Part shown: piece after piece, positions 1 through 6,860 of the stretch | Position numbering within the stretch: the stretch's first letter is position 1 | Layout of the letters: each line of letters begins with the position of its first letter | Assembly (NCBI GenBank): GCA_023664625.1 | Contig: JAMPFD010000013.1 | Coordinates: 1 to 64,000, forward strand | Direction of reading: 5' to 3' | From: Bacillota bacterium | Lineage (GTDB): Bacteria > Bacteroidota > Bacteroidia > Bacteroidales > Bacteroidaceae | DNA length: 64,000 bases | The notes under the pieces: model-generated | Databases searched by the model: none | What the model was told of the DNA's origin: nothing | Seen by the model: only the letters and a program-made list of their open reading frames with translations | Program-made: the position numbers and the translations under genes

Positions 1-489
1 ATGCCGACAGAGATGCCATTTCGCCTTGTACGCCCTCGTGGTGATGCTCTTGAGTCTCATCCGCGTGAGCTGCGGCTTGCCCTCCCACACACGCATCTCT
101 TCCAGCCTTCGCCTTATACGTACCTTGCGGACAACCTTCTTGTAATCTATCGCCCTACGCCCTTCTCCGTGTATTAGCCGCTTGATTCTTGCAACCGTCT
201 CGGGAGAATGAGACACCCCCATCCTTTTAGCGAGACAGTTCACCCAGTTCGGGGTAATTCCTAATTTCTCAGAGATTTCTCGGGCGGTCATGTCGCTGTA
301 GTGGCACCTGATATATTCCAGAATAGAGGCATTCGTTCTGCATGTGTGCCTCTCGCCACCGTAGGCGTGAATAAACCGGTACAGCGTAGTTAACCCTACA
401 CCAGCATCTTTCGCTACTTGTGCCCGTGGGAGGTCATTGAGGTGCTCCAGTATGTATTTCTTCTGTTCTTCCGTGATTAGTCTTACCAT
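1..489 (-). CDS. HTH-domain phage protein, cut by window edge (partial)
   Basis: An open frame runs from an ATG at 489 to the left window edge without a stop (163 codons visible, C-terminus missing). The N-terminal 90 residues look like two helix-turn-helix units: the first around 'LPRAQVAKDAGVGLTTLYRF', the second around 'MTAREISEKLGITPNWVNCL', followed by a basic stretch rich in Arg and Lys. This pattern suits a DNA-binding protein such as a resolvase-like or terminase-small-subunit-like HTH protein, but the family cannot be named from this fragment. The start lies 3 bases after the stop of the upstream DUF1064 gene, so it is the last visible gene of the phage operon. Confidence 0.7.
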   Translation of the reverse strand, partial: MVRLITEEQKKYILEHLNDLPRAQVAKDAGVGLTTLYRFIHAYGGERHTCRTNASILEYIRCHYSDMTAREISEKLGITPNWVNCLAKRMGVSHSPETVARIKRLIHGEGRRAIDYKKVVRKVRIRRRLEEMRVWEGKPQLTRMRLKSITTRAYKAKWHLCRH

Positions 490-492
490 AAA

Positions 493-930
493 TCAGAGTT
501 CCTTGATACGTATTCCGAACCTTGCAAGCATCAGCTTACGCTTGATAATATACTCCCTCGTTCTCATGCCCTTGGTATCCTCCACTACTGTCCGTCCCGT
601 CGCAGTGTCGGTATAGACGAAATCGGCTATATACTTACATGCACGCTCAAGCAGAACACGTGTCTTCTGTCCTTTTAAGTTTTTGCCACATTCGCCATAT
701 TGGGCAGGTATGAGTTCGTATATTACCTGTTCCCTGAGGCAGGAGATAAGTCCGGCACGCTGCATCATCCGCAGTTCACCGGCACGGCGGTGTTCTTTCT
801 TCGAGGCATGACCGCCTACACGTGTGTTTCCGTACTTGCTCCTCCTGCGTCTGCGCAGGACTTGCGGGCTAACGTCCCCTGCCATCTTCTCCGAGTACCG
901 CCCGAGCAATATGTATCTGTCGTTGTTCAT
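493..930 (-). CDS. DUF1064 family phage protein (putative nuclease)
   Basis: 145 residues. It shows the DUF1064 layout: a basic N-terminus ending in 'KYGNTRV', an 'ASKKEHRRAGEL' helix, 'LREQVIYELIPAQ', then 'YIADFVYTDTATGRTVVEDT' with 'KGMRT' and a closing 'KRKLMLARFGIRIKEL'. The spaced acidic and lysine residues (E in the helix, D in ADFVY, E-D-x-K in the VVEDTKG segment) resemble a PD-(D/E)XK nuclease core. That enzymatic role is inference; the family is known mainly from phages. Its ATG overlaps the stop of an upstream 40-residue ORF (ATGA overlap), and the HTH gene starts 3 bases downstream, so it is translated within one phage operon. Confidence 0.75.
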   Translation of the reverse strand: MNNDRYILLGRYSEKMAGDVSPQVLRRRRRSKYGNTRVGGHASKKEHRRAGELRMMQRAGLISCLREQVIYELIPAQYGECGKNLKGQKTRVLLERACKYIADFVYTDTATGRTVVEDTKGMRTREYIIKRKLMLARFGIRIKEL

Positions 931-1049
931 TTCGCTTTCAGTTTCTTAATCAGTTTCTGTATCATCTCCGCCCTGCACCTGCTCTGCTGCCAGGGGAGGG
1001 CCTCATAAAGTCTCGCCGCCTCGCCAAGGTAGGATATTATTTTCTGCAT
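927..1049 (-). CDS. small phage ORF, 40 aa, unknown
   Basis: A 40-residue frame starting at the ATG at 1049, beginning MQKIISYLGEAARLYEALPW and ending in the Lys-rich 'MIQKLIKKLKAK'. Its stop overlaps the ATG of the DUF1064 gene by the ATGA arrangement typical of coupled phage genes, which is the main evidence that it is real. The sequence is a predicted amphipathic helical peptide with no recognisable family. Confidence 0.5.
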   Translation of the reverse strand: MQKIISYLGEAARLYEALPWQQSRCRAEMIQKLIKKLKAK

Positions 1050-1085
1050 GTAACTTTTCCAACTTTTCAAACTCTGTAATAGTTT

Positions 1086-1223
1086 TCAGGCTTCTGTCTT
1101 GCATATCTCTGCCATAAGTTTGTGTTTTATTTTGCCAATTTGGTGGTTTATTTCGTCTGTGAGCTGTTTTCTCCCGTCTTGCGGTAAGTTGTTCATTACG
1201 GATAAGAAAATAGGCTCCTGCAT
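1086..1223 (-). CDS. small phage ORF, 45 aa, unknown
   Basis: A 45-residue frame beginning MQEPIFLSVMNNLPQDGRKQ and ending in '...LMAEICKTEA'. It starts 3 bases past the stop of the DnaC-like gene and ends shortly before the next small ORF, so it fits the tight operon layout. Mostly helical and charged; no family recognised. The evidence is position and an uninterrupted frame only. Confidence 0.45.
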   Translation of the reverse strand: MQEPIFLSVMNNLPQDGRKQLTDEINHQIGKIKHKLMAEICKTEA

Positions 1224-1226
1224 AAT

Positions 1227-1895
1227 TTATTTACCTCGGTAGGTCTCATTCTTGAAGATTATCGTCTTCATCATCTCGTTAAACCTGTCGGCTATCCGGT
1301 CGCCGTACTTTTCACGAACCTCCGCCGGCTGCAGGTTGGTGGTGATGATGGTGAATAGCTGTTCGTTGTACCTGTGTGACAGAAGTTCAACAACCGGGGA
1401 GTACACGTTGCCGTAACTCATTACCTCCGCCGGCTCCAGTCCGAGGTCGTCAATAGCGAGAAGCTTACAGTCCCTTACAAGCTCGTAACCTCTGTAGAAA
1501 CGATTGTACTCTCTGACTATCTCACGGGCATCGCACATCCTGAACGCAAGCCTGTTTCCGTCTCTGTCCGTCAGCTTGAGCAGGTTCGTGAGCTGCTGTA
1601 TGGCTCTCATCATCGTGCTCTTGCCGTTGCCGCACCGCCCGCAGAAGAATATGCCGAACCTGTCTTTACTTGTCATGGCTTGTGCTGTCTGACGGATACA
1701 TTCCGCAAGCTCCGTGCTCTCCCTGTAGGTCTGCCACCGCAACTCCACTTCATTGCGGACGGCTACTGTCAGAGCCTCCACGCACTGTTCCTGTGACATT
1801 GGCAGGCTAAAACGTCCCTTCATAGTCCTTCCACGACGTAGCAGTGACATCATTGCCTCTGCGTCTATCTTGCCGTCTCTGATTGGTATCTGCAT
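1227..1895 (-). CDS. DnaC-like helicase-loader ATPase
   Basis: 222 residues with an AAA+ fold of the DnaC/IstB type: Walker A 'GRCGNGKSTMM' near residue 85, Walker B 'KLLAIDDLGLE' near residue 145, and sensor-1-like 'LFTIITTNL' followed by 'RIADRF'. Phage DnaC homologues load the replicative helicase at the origin, usually with an initiator such as the one encoded just upstream. The first ATG overlaps that upstream gene by 89 bases; a second ATG at 1823 (MKGRFSLP...) would cut the overlap to 17 bases and is a credible alternative start. IstB is less likely because no IS21-type transposase lies next to it. Confidence 0.85.
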   Translation of the reverse strand: MQIPIRDGKIDAEAMMSLLRRGRTMKGRFSLPMSQEQCVEALTVAVRNEVELRWQTYRESTELAECIRQTAQAMTSKDRFGIFFCGRCGNGKSTMMRAIQQLTNLLKLTDRDGNRLAFRMCDAREIVREYNRFYRGYELVRDCKLLAIDDLGLEPAEVMSYGNVYSPVVELLSHRYNEQLFTIITTNLQPAEVREKYGDRIADRFNEMMKTIIFKNETYRGK

Positions 1896-2619
1896 CCTGT
1901 TTTTCTTTTTTCTCAGCTGCGAGTCGTATTCTCAGCCAGTCGTTGAAATGTCTTTTCGCCTGTGCGAGGTCATCGTGCCTTGCTTCTCTGCACTTCGTGT
2001 CAAGGGAGAAGGCGTCAAGGTGCGCCTGTATCTCCTCCGTCGTGAGCTCCCAACGCATCGCCATCTGTTCAAGCCAGATTACAGATTGCTTCATCTCAGC
2101 AATGAATCCGGAATCCCCCTCGCACGTACACGCACATGCGCCTTTTTTATCAACAACAATAATATTCTTTATTTCTTTATATTTGTTGCTCAGTCCGTTG
2201 CTCAGTCCGTTGCTCAGTCCGTTGCTCACCTCGTCATCATGCGTACACGTAACATCCTGGTATTCATTGAAGTTACATATCGTAATAAGCGTTGCTCGCT
2301 TTGGCAACACACCGTTGTCGATTTTTATCATATTTTCAAAAATCAGTGTTGCTATGTACTTCTGAATAGTGTGTTCGGACGGCTTCACCATCTTGCCATT
2401 TCCAGCCTTATATTTCCACCTGTCCTGAAGAAAACGAACCGACGCAATCAGCTGCCCACGGCGGATATGAATTAGCTGTGAGCCGACAAGCTCCTTTCTA
2501 TCCTCCCACGCTGCCATGAGAAGCAAGTCCAGCCACCATTTAAGGCGCTCTGCATCCTGCCACAGCCAGTGTTGAGATATACCTCGGCTAATCTTAATCC
2601 ATCCATTGTTATTCATCAC
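1807..2619 (-). CDS. phage replication initiator-like protein (winged-helix, DnaD/O type)
   Basis: 270 residues. The first 110 residues ('GWIKISRGISQHWLWQD', 'RRGQLIASVRFLQDRWK', 'SEHTIQKYIATLIFENMI') match the winged-helix domain seen in phage replication proteins of the DnaD or lambda-O kind, which bind origin DNA and recruit the DnaC-like loader encoded next. A flexible middle contains a short Ser-Asn-Gly-Leu tandem repeat encoded by a 12-bp DNA repeat. The basic C-terminal half ends in 'RRQDRRRGNDVTATSWKDYE'. It overlaps the upstream exonuclease gene by 4 bases and the downstream ATPase gene. The role is inferred from domain type and neighbours. Confidence 0.7.
   Translation of the reverse strand: MMNNNGWIKISRGISQHWLWQDAERLKWWLDLLLMAAWEDRKELVGSQLIHIRRGQLIASVRFLQDRWKYKAGNGKMVKPSEHTIQKYIATLIFENMIKIDNGVLPKRATLITICNFNEYQDVTCTHDDEVSNGLSNGLSNGLSNKYKEIKNIIVVDKKGACACTCEGDSGFIAEMKQSVIWLEQMAMRWELTTEEIQAHLDAFSLDTKCREARHDDLAQAKRHFNDWLRIRLAAEKKEKQDADTNQRRQDRRRGNDVTATSWKDYEGTF
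2185..2228. repeat. 12-bp tandem repeat inside the initiator-like gene
   Basis: The unit GTTGCTCAGTCC occurs three times in full (2185, 2197, 2209) plus 8 bases of a fourth copy. On the coding strand it encodes a repeated Ser-Asn-Gly-Leu block in the linker. Being a multiple of three, copy-number changes would keep the frame and alter linker length. Confidence 0.9.
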
Positions 2620-3557
2620 TTAATTCTCAATATTCTTGCGCCTGCTGCTGTTTTCATGTACCTGGTGTATAGTTCAGGGTGTTCCGCCTGAAAGCCCGTC
2701 AAATCGAATGTATTACGGTCTTTTGAGGTTTTCCACGTGGCGAGCGTGTCGCCGTTAGTGCTCATCAGTGTGTCGGCGTCACGCATCGCCTTCTTCACGG
2801 TTGCCTCAAGCTCTGCCTTTACGGCTTCCTGCGCCTTGATATACCCCTTCACCTCGCTCAGCCGTCTGACAGCCGCCTCTACGTCTGCCGTTGCAACCAT
2901 CGTCTTACCGTTGACGCTCTTCGGGTATCTGAGCAGAACGTCTTCCACCGTATGCACCTGTGGCTCCTGTCCACCCTCAAGATTATCAACAACGAAGCGT
3001 GTGACGGCTTCCTCTATCTCTCCACGGAAGTATTCCTCATCATAAGAGAAGCGTCTACAACCGAAGTCCCTGCCCCGTGTCAGCCATGCCAGCCACCCTT
3101 CATGATAACCGCTCACGCCCATCTGATACTGCAACTGTATCCACCAATGAAGAGGAGGCGTGTCATAGTCCACGTCTCTGACGGTGGTCTTACACTCTAC
3201 AATACCCCTTCCCTGCTTCTTGCGTGAAGAGTCAAGCCAATACAGGCGGTCAGGAGACACACGCATGTATGGCTTCTCCGTGTCCATCATTATGAAGTCG
3301 GCTGAGCTGTTCTTGATTACGGTCTTCCCCGTCTCTATCGCCCATCTCTGGGCGACAGCGTCCTCCAGCAGATGCCCCATGAGCATCGCCTCATTCTCTT
3401 CCACTGGAGGGTCAAGCTTCTTCTTCCTCCGCCATAGGCGCAGAGGGGTGTCAAAGGGGTTCAGCCCCATTATCGTCGCCACCTCGCTGCTTCCTATGCC
3501 TGACTCCCGGAGGGCAAGCCACTCGTTACGTGTCTTCGGTCTCAGTACTGTTACCAT
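2616..3557 (-). CDS. YqaJ-type phage recombination exonuclease
   Basis: 313 residues from the ATG at 3557. The N-terminal 'WLALRESGIGSSEVATIMGL' followed by 'TPLRLWRRKKKL' is the hallmark of the YqaJ/lambda-exonuclease family; 'GRGIVECKTTV' supplies the E-x-K of the PD-(D/E)XK site, with 'WWIQLQYQMGV' after it. Such enzymes resect double-strand ends and hand the 3' strand to an annealing protein, here RecT encoded immediately upstream. I chose the start at 3557 rather than the first ATG at 3593 because AAGGAGG (3566-3572, minus strand) sits 8 bases in front of it and it removes the overlap with recT. It overlaps the next gene by ATGA. Confidence 0.9.
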   Translation of the reverse strand: MVTVLRPKTRNEWLALRESGIGSSEVATIMGLNPFDTPLRLWRRKKKLDPPVEENEAMLMGHLLEDAVAQRWAIETGKTVIKNSSADFIMMDTEKPYMRVSPDRLYWLDSSRKKQGRGIVECKTTVRDVDYDTPPLHWWIQLQYQMGVSGYHEGWLAWLTRGRDFGCRRFSYDEEYFRGEIEEAVTRFVVDNLEGGQEPQVHTVEDVLLRYPKSVNGKTMVATADVEAAVRRLSEVKGYIKAQEAVKAELEATVKKAMRDADTLMSTNGDTLATWKTSKDRNTFDLTGFQAEHPELYTRYMKTAAGARILRIK

Positions 3558-3570
3558 TACCCCCGCCTCC

Positions 3571-4434
3571 TTACATCGGCAACTTGCCTTCATTATTCAT
3601 AGCCGCCTTCGCCTTGGAGGCGGGGGTCTTCACCTTTACAACCTCTTCCGCTTCTATTTTTTTCGCCTCCTCGGCTTCTACATATACCGGGTTGTCGTCA
3701 TACATCAGTCCGCTTGTCGCCGCATCAACAAGCCCGTCATTACCGGCGGTGAACGTGTCGGCACGCACCAACGCCTGATCGCAAGCTATGGCGTTCTGCA
3801 TCTGTATGCTCTTCGGGGCATACTTCGAGAATAGAGCCTTGAGCACAGTTTTTCTTGCCATCGCATCAAAGTCACTCTTCCATGGCGAGAAGTAGCCGCT
3901 TGTATAAGCTTGACTGAATCTCTTCGCATGTGCTTCTATCTCTTCCTTTGACCAGTATATAGTCTTAGAGAAGCCGTTCACAAGGTCGAAGCGTGCCATG
4001 TACCCTATCACCGTGCCGCTTGTCTTTGCGTCTTCATCAAAGACATACTCGCCCGTGAACCTGTTCCTTCTCACCAGTTGTCCTTCATACACAGCTTCGT
4101 CAATGATGGTCTTGAACTGTCCGCTACGCTCAGCAAGTTCTATCAGCCCCTTATATCCTATCTGGAACTGCGCTTGCCCCTTGTACGGGACGATGTACGC
4201 CAGTCCCAGTGTCGGGACGATAGGGAGCTGTAGGGTTGCCGCCACCATTGCCGCACCGATGACCGTCATCGGGTCTGCATTCGACAGAAGCTTGTTCTGA
4301 CTTGTGACACTGATGACTGAACTTATGAAGCCCGCCGCCATCTTCTCGTTACCCATGACCTGTGCCATCTTCTTCTTCATCGCCTCACTGTTGAGAATGT
4401 TTCCCACAGAGGCTTGTGTTGTCATATTACCCAT
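3571..4434 (-). CDS. recT: RecT family single-strand annealing protein
   Basis: 287 residues from the ATG at 4434 (MGNMTTQASVGNIL...). Family features include 'KMAAGFISSVISV', 'ADPMTVIGAAMVAATLQLPI', 'LGLAYIVPYKGQAQFQIGYK' and 'GLIELAERSGQFKTI', with 'AMARKTVLKALFSKYAPKS' near the end. RecT anneals complementary single strands during phage recombination, paired with the adjacent exonuclease. A GTG at 4467 extends the frame by 11 residues and overlaps the stop of the preceding small ORF, so that start is possible. The C-terminal acidic/Lys-rich tail ('AEEAKKIEAEEVVKVKTPAS') is low complexity. Confidence 0.92.
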   Translation of the reverse strand: MGNMTTQASVGNILNSEAMKKKMAQVMGNEKMAAGFISSVISVTSQNKLLSNADPMTVIGAAMVAATLQLPIVPTLGLAYIVPYKGQAQFQIGYKGLIELAERSGQFKTIIDEAVYEGQLVRRNRFTGEYVFDEDAKTSGTVIGYMARFDLVNGFSKTIYWSKEEIEAHAKRFSQAYTSGYFSPWKSDFDAMARKTVLKALFSKYAPKSIQMQNAIACDQALVRADTFTAGNDGLVDAATSGLMYDDNPVYVEAEEAKKIEAEEVVKVKTPASKAKAAMNNEGKLPM

Positions 4435-4463
4435 ATTTCTTTTTTGTGTGTTGTTAAAATTTT

Positions 4464-4664
4464 TCACAGTTGTTTGCCGAAATCGTAGATGCTTATGAAT
4501 ATTCTCACAGAGTTGCCACCCTCAACCTCTACAGTTCCGTTGGCGGCCTGCTCCTTCATCTACTCGTTCATTTCCTCAGGAACGGGAAAGGACACCGCCT
4601 TCTCCCTGTTGCCGCAACGGGCGACAATCCTCATTGTCTTAGTCTTTTCGCTGTTTGTTTCCAT
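4464..4664 (-). pseudogene. small phage ORF split by an in-frame TAG
   Basis: Reading from the ATG at 4664 gives 34 residues (METNSEKTKTMRIVARCGNR..., ending EEMNE), then TAG (4560-4562), then the same frame continues for 31 residues (MKEQAANGTVEVEGG...YDFGKQL) to a TGA. The two halves read naturally as one protein of about 66 residues, with the TAG one transition away from CAG (Gln). It could be a nonsense-mutated gene, two tiny genes, or readthrough. No family recognised. It sits directly upstream of recT. Confidence 0.45.
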
Positions 4665-4929
4665 TGTTCTGTAATAGTTCTTGTTGTAATACTTCGTGCT
4701 TTCCTTTCTCACCCAATGTTACACGCTTTGCGGTTGCCTGCACTCCGCTGTATCGTCATAGCGGCTAACGGCTGACACATACCCCTGTCAGTCATGAGGA
4801 GAACATTCTGGCTGCTCTATATCCCTGTTCGCTTCAAGTTCCTGTTTTTGTTCGTGTCTGACGTGTCGAGAGTGCAACTTCAAGGGCAGCTGGAAATACG
4901 GATAACTCTCTTTGCGCTGTATTTTTTTT
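4665..4929. other. phage intergenic stretch, no confident gene
   Basis: About 265 bases between the 100-residue HTH-like gene and the split small ORF. Only fragments shorter than 30 codons with an ATG are present on the minus strand (for example one ending near 4714). I see no terminator hairpin or repeat that stands out. Confidence 0.4.
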
Positions 4930-5232
4930 CTAATTTTCGTTACATATCGTCTTCAATTTCAGTGTACTTATGACATTTTTAATGTCGGCAAGCGAATACC
5001 ATACTGCCGAGTTCTGCGCCTCTCCTGTCTTAACAGGTGTCAGCAGATTGGCATCGACCCACTTGTTCAGCATTGACGGCTGGTAGCCCAACTTTGCGAT
5101 ATAACGCTTGGCGTCCGCCTGCTTTATTTTGTCCTGCGCAGGCTCTGTGCTCTTGATGTACTGCTGCACACCGGCGTCAACGGCTTGCGTCACGAATCGT
5201 AAAAGATTGTCAAGTGTGATATTCATATTCAT
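4930..5232 (-). CDS. small MerR/excisionase-like HTH protein
   Basis: 100 residues. The C-terminal half 'DAKRYIAKLGYQPSMLNKWV' followed by 'NLLTPVK' and 'WYSLADIKNVI' resembles the winged helix of MerR-type or excisionase-like proteins, where a helix-turn-helix is followed by a short beta wing and a 'YxxxDI' helix. The N-terminal helix may mediate dimerisation. It overlaps the upstream 70-residue gene by 4 bases (ATGA). A DNA-binding or excision role is inference. It ends with TAG. Confidence 0.6.
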   Translation of the reverse strand: MNMNITLDNLLRFVTQAVDAGVQQYIKSTEPAQDKIKQADAKRYIAKLGYQPSMLNKWVDANLLTPVKTGEAQNSAVWYSLADIKNVISTLKLKTICNEN

Positions 5233-5441
5233 TGAATGTTATTGGATATTCTTACTAATCCATACAGATTGTCTACTGATACCCTGTACTGTGTATATCC
5301 CGCTTCCGCATTCAGCTGAGCCGCCCGTGTCCGCAGGGAGCTGACATTCACCTCCGAGAGGTTTATTTTTTTTATCTCGCCGTCTGCAATGTCCCGGAAT
5401 ATCGCTTGCAGATGGTCTTTAGGTTTCTTTTCTGTGTCCAT
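5229..5441 (-). CDS. small phage protein, 70 aa, unknown
   Basis: 70 residues from the ATG at 5441 (MDTEKKPKDHLQAIFRDIAD...). The frame stays open further upstream, but that part lies inside the tRNA-like element, so the internal ATG is preferred. It has a charged helical N-terminus and 'VSSLRTRAAQLNAEAGYTQY', resembling short phage proteins that read like a fold for DNA or RNA contact. No family recognised. It couples to the HTH-like gene through ATGA. Confidence 0.6.
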   Translation of the reverse strand: MDTEKKPKDHLQAIFRDIADGEIKKINLSEVNVSSLRTRAAQLNAEAGYTQYRVSVDNLYGLVRISNNIQ

Positions 5442-5466
5442 CTTTTTTTTCAGTTTTATCTTTCTG

Positions 5467-5578
5467 CGGCAGGTGCGGGAGTCGAACCCGCATTTGCACT
5501 CAGGTAAATCACAACATAACATGGCTAATCATCATAACGAAAAAGACTGTGCCGTTCTGCCTGTTGAACTAACCTGCC
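5467..5578 (-). tRNA. tRNA-like element with oversized anticodon region
   Basis: On the minus strand the element has a perfect 7-bp acceptor stem (GGCAGGT at 5578-5572 with ACCTGCC at 5474-5468), a 4-bp D stem (GTTC/GAAC, 5569-5554) with a GG-containing loop, and a perfect 5-bp T stem with the canonical TTCGACT loop (5491-5475). Between the D and T arms there are 62 bases, where an ordinary class I tRNA has about 22. The only obvious pairing there is GCAC with GTGC, enclosing roughly 50 bases, so no normal 7-base anticodon loop is seen. It may be a pseudo-tRNA, a tRNA with an insertion, or a tRNA mimic. No CCA is encoded. Confidence 0.45.
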
Positions 5579-5664
5579 CTGATGAGCCGCCGCGCTTCAC
5601 AGCGAAGCGGCCCGGAGTCTAAACTAACTCATAAGAATTATCAATCCTACCAAACAAATACCTG

Positions 5665-5772
5665 TCAATAAAATATCCATGTGAGGAGGTAACCCGCCAG
5701 CAGGAACACCATCACCATCGTCGCACCGAGAATCTCCTTGCGCGGGTCCAGATCGCCATTACACGCTCCCAT
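5665..5772 (-). CDS. small membrane peptide, 35 aa
   Basis: A frame from the ATG at 5772 gives MGACNGDLDPRKEILGATMV then a hydrophobic segment 'MVFLLAGYLLTWIF', a single predicted membrane span. A second, overlapping frame (5624-5680) encodes an 18-residue hydrophobic peptide starting MDILLTGICLVG. The overlap recalls small phage membrane proteins such as spanin- or holin-like peptides, but no family is recognised. Evidence is the span and the operon-like position. Confidence 0.45.
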   Translation of the reverse strand: MGACNGDLDPRKEILGATMVMVFLLAGYLLTWIFY

Positions 5773-5787
5773 AACTTTTTGATTTTT

Positions 5788-5928
5788 TTATTCCATTTCC
5801 TCTAATAATTCATAATCGCTGTAATCGAAATCTTCTTCTGTTGCAACGGTTATGGTTTCTTTGATGTTCCAGAACGCCTTGTCTTCAACAGTCAGCCCCG
5901 TGAGCTTCTCAAATTCTTGCTTTGTCAT
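5788..5928 (-). CDS. small acidic phage protein, 46 aa
   Basis: A 46-residue frame starting MTKQEFEKLTGLTVEDKAFW and ending 'EEDFDYSDYELLEEME'. The composition is strongly acidic, as in phage proteins that mimic DNA or bind host factors, but that is speculation. The A-rich stretch AAAAACAAAAAG precedes the start, as is common in Bacteroidetes. It sits between the membrane peptide and the truncated 106-residue ORF on the same strand. Confidence 0.5.
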   Translation of the reverse strand: MTKQEFEKLTGLTVEDKAFWNIKETITVATEEDFDYSDYELLEEME

Positions 5929-6051
5929 AGTTCTTTTTGTTTTTAGTGTTTCTTATATTGTGGTACAGTTCGGTTCGACCTCAGGAGCTTGTTTCACCCT
6001 CCTGCACCTTTCCTCCTCTCACCAGTCTTGCGAAGTTCCGAAGGTATTTTC

Positions 6052-6372
6052 TTATCTATGAATGCGGTAGAAGTCCGCCTTGATAGCTCTTTCTGTGTCT
6101 GTGTCAAGCTCGCATTCCTGAAGCTCACCGTCTTTATCTGCCTGTAGCGGAGTCAGGCGGACTCTCGCCACTCTGTCAGTCTCTATATAAGCACCTGTTC
6201 CGTTGAGGTAGTCATCTTCTACATACCCCTTTGTGGAGAGATGCCCTTTCGCCTGCATCATCAAGGTATCGGACAATTCTATCTCTATATTGAAGTTGCC
6301 TTCCTGTGCGTCCAGGTGCTCAACTATAGTGTCTATCTGGTGTAGATTCACAAACGAAGTGCAATAAACCAA
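6052..6372 (-). CDS. phage hypothetical protein, 5' end lost at the inverted repeat
   Basis: An open frame of about 106 codons ending at 6052 (C-terminal 'DTDTERAIKADFYRIHR'). It has no ATG before 'MMQAKGHLS' near residue 38; its first codons (VYCTSFVNL) lie within the left arm of the 43-bp inverted repeat and only a TTG can serve as start. The body is acidic with alternating strands ('FNIEIELSDTLM', 'VARVRLTPLQ'). Most simply, the real N-terminus was removed at the element junction. No family recognised. Confidence 0.45.
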   Translation of the reverse strand: MVYCTSFVNLHQIDTIVEHLDAQEGNFNIEIELSDTLMMQAKGHLSTKGYVEDDYLNGTGAYIETDRVARVRLTPLQADKDGELQECELDTDTERAIKADFYRIHR

Positions 6373-6451
6373 GCCGTGCTCTCTGCCTTTCCGCTACGCT
6401 CCAAGACGGAGAGCACGGCTTGGTTTATTGCACTTCGTTTGTGAATCTACA
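6341..6451. repeat. perfect 43-bp inverted repeat with 25-nt loop
   Basis: Left arm 6341-6383 and right arm 6409-6451 are exact reverse complements over 43 bases; the loop 6384-6408 is CTACGCTCC-containing. The match stops abruptly at both outer ends (6340 and 6452). The arms contain CCAAGCCGTGCTCTC next to the loop. A single-stranded copy would form a very stable hairpin. It marks the boundary between the phage genes and a gene-poor stretch. It may be an attachment-related palindrome, a DNA rearrangement scar, or an assembly fold-back. Confidence 0.95.
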
Positions 6452-6860
6452 ATTTGTTTTCGGTGGAATATATTGCAAGGGAATGATGGCCATATGGTAC
6501 TTGTGGAAAATGTTTGGAAATCAGAATGCTGCTATATGATCGCTTACTCTTTTGGAATGCGTCCGAGAAATTCTGCACAGTTGCAATTCTGGCATTGTCC
6601 CCTTGGATCCTCTCATGTCGGTCGTCAGGAACGTCTGTACTTTTTTTCATTGGCTGATTTCAGCCTGTTATTCATATTCTCCTTATAGTATTCACTATAG
6701 GTTTTTAGAAAACTCATGCTTCTTAACCGCCGAATAAATCTTGTGGAAACAAGAGGAACCCGATGGATCCGGAAAATCATGAAATTTTGCGACTTTCTGT
6801 AATCGCCTGTAACTCGGGTAGTTAGCCCTTGCGATGCCTTTTTCGGTAACTGTTGCTTGG

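Noticed and set aside
1227..1895. IS21 IstB helper
   Set aside because: No istA-like transposase nearby; phage replication genes surround it.
4464..4664. Genetic-code change (TAG as Gln) in this element
   Set aside because: Neighbouring genes end properly at TAG; one split small gene is not enough.
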